Below, one piece after another: positions 42,445 to 46,947 of a stretch of 46,947 bases of DNA (within the stretch, counting starts at the first letter, position 1; each line of letters starts with the position of its first letter). The notes beneath the pieces are model-generated. The model was not told the DNA's origin and did not search any database. It saw only the letters and a program-made list of their open reading frames with translations. This stretch comes from an uncultured Oscillospiraceae bacterium (lineage in GTDB: Bacteria > Bacillota > Clostridia > Oscillospirales > Oscillospiraceae): contig CAJFQQ010000017.1 in NCBI GenBank assembly GCA_904419145.1, forward strand, positions 1-46,947. Reading direction: 5' to 3'. Made by a program: the position numbers and the translations under genes.

Positions 42445-43658
42445 AGATTAGAAGCTGGCGCAGGTCGGCGGGCCTGGTGACCGTGTCTGCGTCGCTGGTC
42501 GTCGCCATTACCCTGGTGGGAATTCTGGCCTTTACCGCTTATAACACCGACGGAGGACGGGACTGGAGCGCCCCGGTGACGGAGGTCTCCGAATCCCTGA
42601 CAAAAGACGGTGCGGGCGGCTATGTCTTTACCGGGGCGGACCTTTTGGAGGAGGACCGCTGGGCCATGCTCATCGGAGAAAATGGGCAGGTGGTCTGGTC
42701 CTTCCGGAAGCCGTCGGAGGTGCCGGACGCCTACACCCTCACCGACGTGGCCTCCTTCACCCGGTGGTATCTCCGGGACTACCCGGTGCAGTGCCGCGTC
42801 CGGGACGACGGCCTGCTGGTGGTGGGCGCCCCCAAAAACAGCGTCTGGAAGCACGACATGGCCATGAACATGGACGCTGTCTATCAGCTGCCCTTCTGGT
42901 TCCTGGGCTTTTTCCTGGCGGCGCTGGGGTGTGTGCTGGCCTTAGCCTATCTGGTGGTGCGCCGGTGGTTCCGGCAGGCCCAGCAGGTTCGGGACACCGC
43001 CCGCTCCGGCTGGATCAACGGCGTCTCCCACGACATCCGCACCCCTCTCTCCATGGTGATGGGCTACGCCGCCCAGATGGAGGCGGACCCGGCCCTCCCG
43101 CCGGAGCGGCGGCGGCAGGCGTCCATTATCCGCGCCCAGAGCCAGGCCATCCGGGATCTGGTCAACGACCTGAACCTCACCATGCGCCTGGACAGCGACA
43201 TGCAGGCCCTGCGCAGGGAGCCGCTCCAGCCCGCCCCCTTCCTCCGCCAGCTCACAGCGGATTTCCTCAACAGCGGCATGGCGGAGGGATACCCTGTGGA
43301 GGTAGACCTTCCCGGTGAGGGGCTTCCCTCCATGGAAGCGGACGCTTTTCTGCTGCGGCGGGCGGTGAACAATCTGCTCAGCAACTGCGTGCGCCACAAC
43401 AGCCCCGGCTGCCCCATCGCGTTGGGCGCTAGGGCGGAGGACGGCTGCGTGGTGTTCTGGGTGGAGAGCGGCGGCGCTGCGGAGATCCCTGCGGCACCAC
43501 AAGCGTCTCGCCCTCTGGAGGCGGACGGCGGTGCCGCCCACGGCACAGGGCTGCGGCTGGTGTCCCAGATCGCGGCCGCCCACGGCGGTGAGGCCCGCTT
43601 CTCCGGCGGCAGCACATTTCGCTGCGAGCTGTGGTTCCCTCTCAGCCAACAGGATTAG
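42441..43658 (+). CDS. Sensor histidine kinase
   Basis: 405 residues. Two membrane spans (about 13-33 and 150-172) enclose an outer domain of about 115 residues. Then come the HisKA box with His in GVSHDIRTPLS, the N box NNLLSNCVRHN and the G2-type box HGTGLRLVSQIAAAHGG. The D/G1 region (VVFWVESGG) is degenerate: the usual DxGxG is not seen. The start overlaps the response regulator (ATGA). The outer domain size is larger than in BceS-type kinases, so it may sense ligand itself. Confidence 0.92.
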   Translation: MKIRSWRRSAGLVTVSASLVVAITLVGILAFTAYNTDGGRDWSAPVTEVSESLTKDGAGGYVFTGADLLEEDRWAMLIGENGQVVWSFRKPSEVPDAYTLTDVASFTRWYLRDYPVQCRVRDDGLLVVGAPKNSVWKHDMAMNMDAVYQLPFWFLGFFLAALGCVLALAYLVVRRWFRQAQQVRDTARSGWINGVSHDIRTPLSMVMGYAAQMEADPALPPERRRQASIIRAQSQAIRDLVNDLNLTMRLDSDMQALRREPLQPAPFLRQLTADFLNSGMAEGYPVEVDLPGEGLPSMEADAFLLRRAVNNLLSNCVRHNSPGCPIALGARAEDGCVVFWVESGGAAEIPAAPQASRPLEADGGAAHGTGLRLVSQIAAAHGGEARFSGGSTFRCELWFPLSQQD

Positions 43659-43723
43659 CCAAATCCATCCTCAGCCGCCGTTTTCTCCCGCGGCGCGCTT
43701 TTGCTTCAGCAGTTCTTCTGGAA

Positions 43724-43770
43724 AAGGGGATCTCCCCGAATGGTTTTCCATTCAGGGAGATCCCCCTTCA
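43724..43770. terminator. Shared terminator between the kinase gene and trxA
   Basis: GGGGATCTCCC (43726-43736) pairs with GGGAGATCCCC, and the inner GAATGG with CCATTC. TTTTCC follows on the minus strand; the plus side has only a short pyrimidine tract, so it works best for trxA. Confidence 0.75.
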
Positions 43771-43806
43771 CTTCTGCATTCTGTTATCTCTTGGTGGGTC
43801 AATCGC

Positions 43807-44121
43807 TTACTGACGACACATTGCCTCCAGCTTGGCCTTAGGCTGGACGCCTACGCTGCGCCGGACTGCCTGCCCATTCTGGAAGAGAATCAATGTGGGG
43901 ATACTGGCCACCTGGAATTGGGCTGCTAATTCCATCTCCTCATCCACATTGACCTTGGCTACTTTTGCTGTCCCAGCCAGATCTCCGTCCAGTTCCTCCA
44001 GAACCGGCGCCAGCATACGGCAGGGGCCGCACCAAGGGGCCCAGAAGTCCACCAGGACGGGAACCTTCGACTGGAGGACCTCCTCCTTAAAATTCTGTGA
44101 CGTGATATGTGTGATTGCCAT
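43807..44121 (-). CDS. trxA: Thioredoxin
   Basis: A 104-residue cytosolic dithiol reductant. VDFWAPWCGPCRM holds the active-site CGPC, and SIPTLILF the cis-proline. It starts 8 bases after AAAGGAGG. It follows a Crp/Fnr-family gene on the same strand, with its own promoter and Crp-type operator between them. Confidence 0.96.
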   Translation of the reverse strand: MAITHITSQNFKEEVLQSKVPVLVDFWAPWCGPCRMLAPVLEELDGDLAGTAKVAKVNVDEEMELAAQFQVASIPTLILFQNGQAVRRSVGVQPKAKLEAMCRQ

Positions 44122-44153
44122 AGGAATGGCCTCCTTTTCTTTTTTCTGGATTT

Positions 44154-44195
44154 AGTATACCCCAAACAGTACCTTGCTTCTGTGACAAAATCACA
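44154..44195 (-). promoter_or_regulatory. trxA promoter with a Crp-type operator at about -41
   Basis: The -10 is TATACT (44154-44159, minus). The -35 region is poor, but TGTGACAAAATCACA (44181-44195), a perfect TGTGA-N5-TCACA repeat, is centred about 41 bases upstream of the predicted start. That is the class II activator position for Crp/Fnr proteins. Confidence 0.65.
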
Positions 44196-44206
44196 CTGTA
44201 TCAGTT

Positions 44207-44878
44207 TTATTTTCCAGTACGACCAGCTATTTTCTCCAGCCCCTTCACATCCTTCACCGTCACCACGCCCCGGCTCAGCTCCACCAATCCCTCCTCGGAA
44301 AAGCGGCGCAGCATCCGCGTCACCACTTCCCGTGCCGATCCCAGATCGCGGGCAAGCTCCTCATGGGTACGGTGCAGCGTACTCCGGCCAGCAGAGCGGA
44401 CATAATCGGCCAGCAATGCAGCCAAACGCTGGTCAAATCCCAAAAAGAGGATCTGCTGCATTACCCACATGACTTCAGAAAAGCGCTCTGTAGCCATCTC
44501 GAACAGGAAGCAGCGGATATATATGTTTTTTTCTGTCAGGCGCTGAAAAATCCCCGATGGCAGCACAAAGAGCGTGGTATCCTCCTCCGCTGTCAGATGG
44601 GTCTCAAACGTAATCTGCGAGATCACACAGGAGGCGGACAGCACACAGCTCTCCCCTTCCTCCACCCGGAAAATCGTGACCTCCCTGCCCTCCTCCGACA
44701 GCAGGCAGGCACGCAGCCGCCCGGTCTTTACCAGAACCAATCCCAAGCATTCTTCCGCCCCGTGGACCATAGCCCCTTTGGGAAAGGCCACCTCACGGAC
44801 ATTCTGCTCCACCAGCATACGTTCCTCTGCCGTAAGATGATCCCAGTAAGGCAGATGCTCAAATGTGGTCATATCCAT
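44207..44878 (-). CDS. Crp/Fnr family transcriptional regulator
   Basis: 223 residues: a cupin-like effector domain (about 25-130), a long dimer helix, and a C-terminal winged helix. The recognition helix SAREVVTRMLRRF contains R-E-x-x-x-R, the Crp residues that read TGTGA. Five Cys in the effector domain (including SCVLSASC) could give thiol or metal sensing; there is no N-terminal Fnr-type Cys cluster. The start is ATG 44878 after GGAGG, with ATG 44872 possible. A TTGAA-N7-TTCAA repeat (44914-44930) stands in its own upstream region. Confidence 0.87.
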   Translation of the reverse strand: MDMTTFEHLPYWDHLTAEERMLVEQNVREVAFPKGAMVHGAEECLGLVLVKTGRLRACLLSEEGREVTIFRVEEGESCVLSASCVISQITFETHLTAEEDTTLFVLPSGIFQRLTEKNIYIRCFLFEMATERFSEVMWVMQQILFLGFDQRLAALLADYVRSAGRSTLHRTHEELARDLGSAREVVTRMLRRFSEEGLVELSRGVVTVKDVKGLEKIAGRTGK

Positions 44879-44949
44879 GTCGCCTCCGGTGTTTTTGTCC
44901 CATCCTATCATACTTGAACCCATTGTTCAAATAATTTTCACCCCGGCTG

Positions 44950-44993
44950 TAAAAATAGGGAGGCAGGCTGCCTAAATGCAGTCCGCCTCCCTG
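44950..44993 (-). terminator. Terminator of the gal operon
   Basis: AGGGAGGC (44957-44964) pairs with GCCTCCCT (44985-44992), with inner CTGC/GCAG pairing, and TATTTTTAC follows on the minus strand. Confidence 0.8.
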
Positions 44994-44999
44994 TTGGTT

Positions 45000-45989
45000 T
45001 TATTTGTCGCCGTACCCCTCCGGATGGCTGCTGTGCCAGGTCCAGGCGTCGGCAATGATCCGCTCCAGATCCCGCTCCGGCTTCCAGCCCAGCACCTCCA
45101 GGGCCTTCTTGTTGGAGGCGATGAGCACCGAGGGGTCCCCGGCCCGCCGGGGCTCCACCACCGCGGGAATGGGCTTGCCGGTGACCTTCCGGGCGGTCTC
45201 GATGATCTCCTTGACGCTGAACCCCGTGCCGTTGCCCAGGTTGAAGGGGCCGCTCTCCCCGCCCTTGTCCAGGTATTCCAGGGCCAGCAGGTGGGCGCTC
45301 ACCAGATCCCGGACGTGGATATAGTCCCGGATGCAGGTACCGTCGGGAGTGGGGTAGTCGTCGCCGAAGATACCCACGTGGTCCCGCTTGCCCAGGGCGC
45401 ACTGGAGCACAATGGGGATCAGGTGGCTCTCCGGGTGGTGGTCCTCGCCGATGCCGACCTCCGTGTTGGCGCCGGCGGCGTTGAAGTAGCGCAGGGCCGC
45501 ATACTTGATGCCATAGGCCTTGCTGCACCACTTGAGCATCCCCTCAATGGCCAGTTTGCTGGCCCCGTAGGGGTTGGTGGGCTCGGTGCGGTCGGTCTCC
45601 TCGATGGGCTGCTTCTCCGGCTCGCCGTAGGTGGCAGCGGTGGAGGAAAAGACGATCTTGTCCACCTTGTGCTTGACCATGGTCTCCAGCATGGACTGGG
45701 AGCCGGCCACATTGTTGCCGTAGTACTTCAGGGGGTTGGTGACGCTCTCCCCTACCAGGGAGAAGGCGGCAAAGTTGATGACCCCGTCGATCTTGTGCTC
45801 GGTGAACACCCGGTCCAGGAACTCCCGGTCCCGCACGTCGCCGACACAGAGCTCGGCGCCCTTGACGGCCTCCTTATGCCCGGTGCAGAGGTTATCCACT
45901 ACCACTACATCGTAGCCCTTCTCCACCAGCAGCGCCACCATGTGGCTGCCGATATAGCCGGCGCCGCCGGCCACCAGAATGGTTTTCAT
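45000..45989 (-). CDS. galE: UDP-glucose 4-epimerase
   Basis: 329-residue short-chain dehydrogenase fold enzyme that interconverts UDP-galactose and UDP-glucose with bound [13 protein letters not shown] is the NAD motif, SSTAATYG supplies the catalytic Ser/Thr and YGASKLAIE the Tyr-x3-Lys pair. The GGAGG ribosome binding site lies inside the galT frame. Leloir pathway partner of galT. Confidence 0.96.
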   Translation of the reverse strand: MKTILVAGGAGYIGSHMVALLVEKGYDVVVVDNLCTGHKEAVKGAELCVGDVRDREFLDRVFTEHKIDGVINFAAFSLVGESVTNPLKYYGNNVAGSQSMLETMVKHKVDKIVFSSTAATYGEPEKQPIEETDRTEPTNPYGASKLAIEGMLKWCSKAYGIKYAALRYFNAAGANTEVGIGEDHHPESHLIPIVLQCALGKRDHVGIFGDDYPTPDGTCIRDYIHVRDLVSAHLLALEYLDKGGESGPFNLGNGTGFSVKEIIETARKVTGKPIPAVVEPRRAGDPSVLIASNKKALEVLGWKPERDLERIIADAWTWHSSHPEGYGDK

Positions 45990-46947
45990 TGCAATTCCCT
46001 CCTATGCGGCCCTCCGGTGTGCACTTGTAAACTCCGGCGTGTTCCAGGACCTGGGCAAACACCTTGCCCACCTCCGCCTGGAGGATGTCCATGGCGTTCT
46101 CCGCCGTGAAGGTATACTGCTTTTTCAGCTCCTCTGCCCAGGGGGCGTGCTTCTCCAGCTCCGCATCAGCCGCCGGATCGCCGCCAGCCACGAGGACCTC
46201 CGCCAGACGGCTCAGCTCCCCCTTCAGCCGGGCGGGAAGCACCGCCAGGCCCATGACCTCGATGAGGCCAATGTTCTCCTTCTTGATGTGGTGGAGCTCT
46301 GGGTGGGGGTGATAGACCCCCATGGGGTACTGGGCTGTGGTGATGTTGTTCCGGAGCACCAGATCCAGCTCAAACTGCCCCTCCCGCATCCGGGCAATGG
46401 GGGTGATGGTGTTGTGAGGCTCCCCATCAGTCTCGGCAAAGACGAAGGCCGCTTCGTCGGTGTAGCCCCGCCAGGCGGAGAGGATCTTCCCGCCCAGCTC
46501 CACCAGACGGCTGTCATCCCCACAGCGCAGGCGGATGACGGACATGGGCCATTTAACGATGCCCGCCTGAACGTCCTCATACCCCGGGAAGGTCACCGGT
46601 CGCTCGATGGGAGCCTTCTCCATGGCGAAGGTGTAGTGGCCGCCCTGGAAGTGGTCGTGGCTCAGGATAGACCCCCCCACGATGGGCAGGTCCGCGTTGC
46701 TGCCCACAAAGTAGTGGGGGAACAGCTTGACAAAATCCAGGAGCTTGCGGAAAGTCGCCTGCTCGATCTTCATGGGGGTGTGGACGCTGTTAAAGACAAT
46801 GCAGTGCTCGTTATAGTAGACATAGGGGCTGTACTGCATGAACCAGTCCTTGCCGTCAATGGTGACGGGGATGATCCGGTGGTTCTCCCGGGCCGGATGG
46901 TTCATGCGCCCGGCATAGCCCTCGTTCTCCCGGCACAGCTGGCACTT
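45892..46947 (-). CDS. galT: Galactose-1-phosphate uridylyltransferase (5' end outside window)
   Basis: About 351 residues are visible; the N-terminus lies beyond the right edge. [14 protein letters not shown] and [17 protein letters not shown] match the Firmicutes-type GalT, and [15 protein letters not shown] is its active-site His region. It moves UMP between glucose-1-P and galactose-1-P. The family-like sequence ends near GVYKCTPEG (about 46000); the last 36 or so residues run 98 bases into galE in another frame and are Gly/Arg-rich and unlike GalT. A frameshift or lost stop near the 3' end is likely. Confidence 0.9.
   Translation of the reverse strand, partial: KCQLCRENEGYAGRMNHPARENHRIIPVTIDGKDWFMQYSPYVYYNEHCIVFNSVHTPMKIEQATFRKLLDFVKLFPHYFVGSNADLPIVGGSILSHDHFQGGHYTFAMEKAPIERPVTFPGYEDVQAGIVKWPMSVIRLRCGDDSRLVELGGKILSAWRGYTDEAAFVFAETDGEPHNTITPIARMREGQFELDLVLRNNITTAQYPMGVYHPHPELHHIKKENIGLIEVMGLAVLPARLKGELSRLAEVLVAGGDPAADAELEKHAPWAEELKKQYTFTAENAMDILQAEVGKVFAQVLEHAGVYKCTPEGRIGGNCNENHSGGRRRRLYRQPHGGAAGGEGLRCSGSG

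Noticed and set aside
44914-44930. Fnr-type box upstream of the Crp/Fnr gene (TTGAA-N7-TTCAA)
   Set aside because: The spacer and half-sites differ from TTGAT-N4-ATCAA and from the TGTGA site expected for this protein; kept only as a repeat note.

Overview
This window is GC-rich DNA from a Gram-positive anaerobe, most likely a gut Clostridia member of the Oscillospiraceae (Flavonifractor/Intestinimonas/Lawsonibacter-like; inference). The basis is: strong AGGAGG-type ribosome binding sites, the SRP RNA-dnaX-ybaB order, rubrerythrin, a FabK-type enoyl reductase, many small catabolic clusters with their own regulators, and factor-independent terminators at most gene ends. Most genes are on the minus strand.

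Layout. 1-855: 3' end of a tyrosine recombinase gene running up to two tRNA genes (Val-CAC, Leu-UAG), probably the edge of an integrated element. 900-3680: plus-strand operon of pyridoxamine kinase, a DUF3810 membrane protein and a YjjG-type HAD phosphatase. 3686-6020: SRP RNA, dnaX and ybaB. 6050-10186: a LUD protein, a CorC/HlyC-type transporter with a long structured leader, an AEC transporter and rubrerythrin. 10156-16600: one minus-strand operon for a branched-chain amino-acid-type ABC importer (livJHMGF) followed by a LarA-like (DUF2088) protein.

16878-22332: candidate catabolic cluster with a fumarase/adenylosuccinate-lyase superfamily enzyme, an AbgA-like M20 amidohydrolase, an SLC13 permease and a divergent LysR regulator broken by an in-frame stop. 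22370-28947: a DUF6273 protein, an 8-Cys mini-protein, an MFS carrier, a two-domain VOC protein, a divergent PhlG/phloretin-hydrolase-like enzyme and a PucR-type regulator; together these look like a polyphenol-breakdown module.

28971-38926: a complete type II fatty-acid synthesis operon, acpP-accBCDA-fabH-fabK-fabD-fabG-fabF-fabZ, ending in a MarR/FabT-like regulator. A strong promoter precedes acpP, a hairpin follows it, and a 208-base structured island separates fabG from fabF. 39008-43770: a MutFEG-like lantibiotic-immunity ABC exporter divergent from a response regulator/histidine kinase pair. 43807-44930: thioredoxin and a Crp/Fnr-family regulator, with a Crp-type operator in the thioredoxin promoter. 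44950-46947: galE and the 3' part of galT, which overlap by 98 bases.

The parts most worth following up are the PhlG-like cluster, the lyase/amidohydrolase/SLC13 cluster with its damaged regulator, the LarA-like gene at the end of an amino-acid importer operon, and the Crp-type site in front of thioredoxin.
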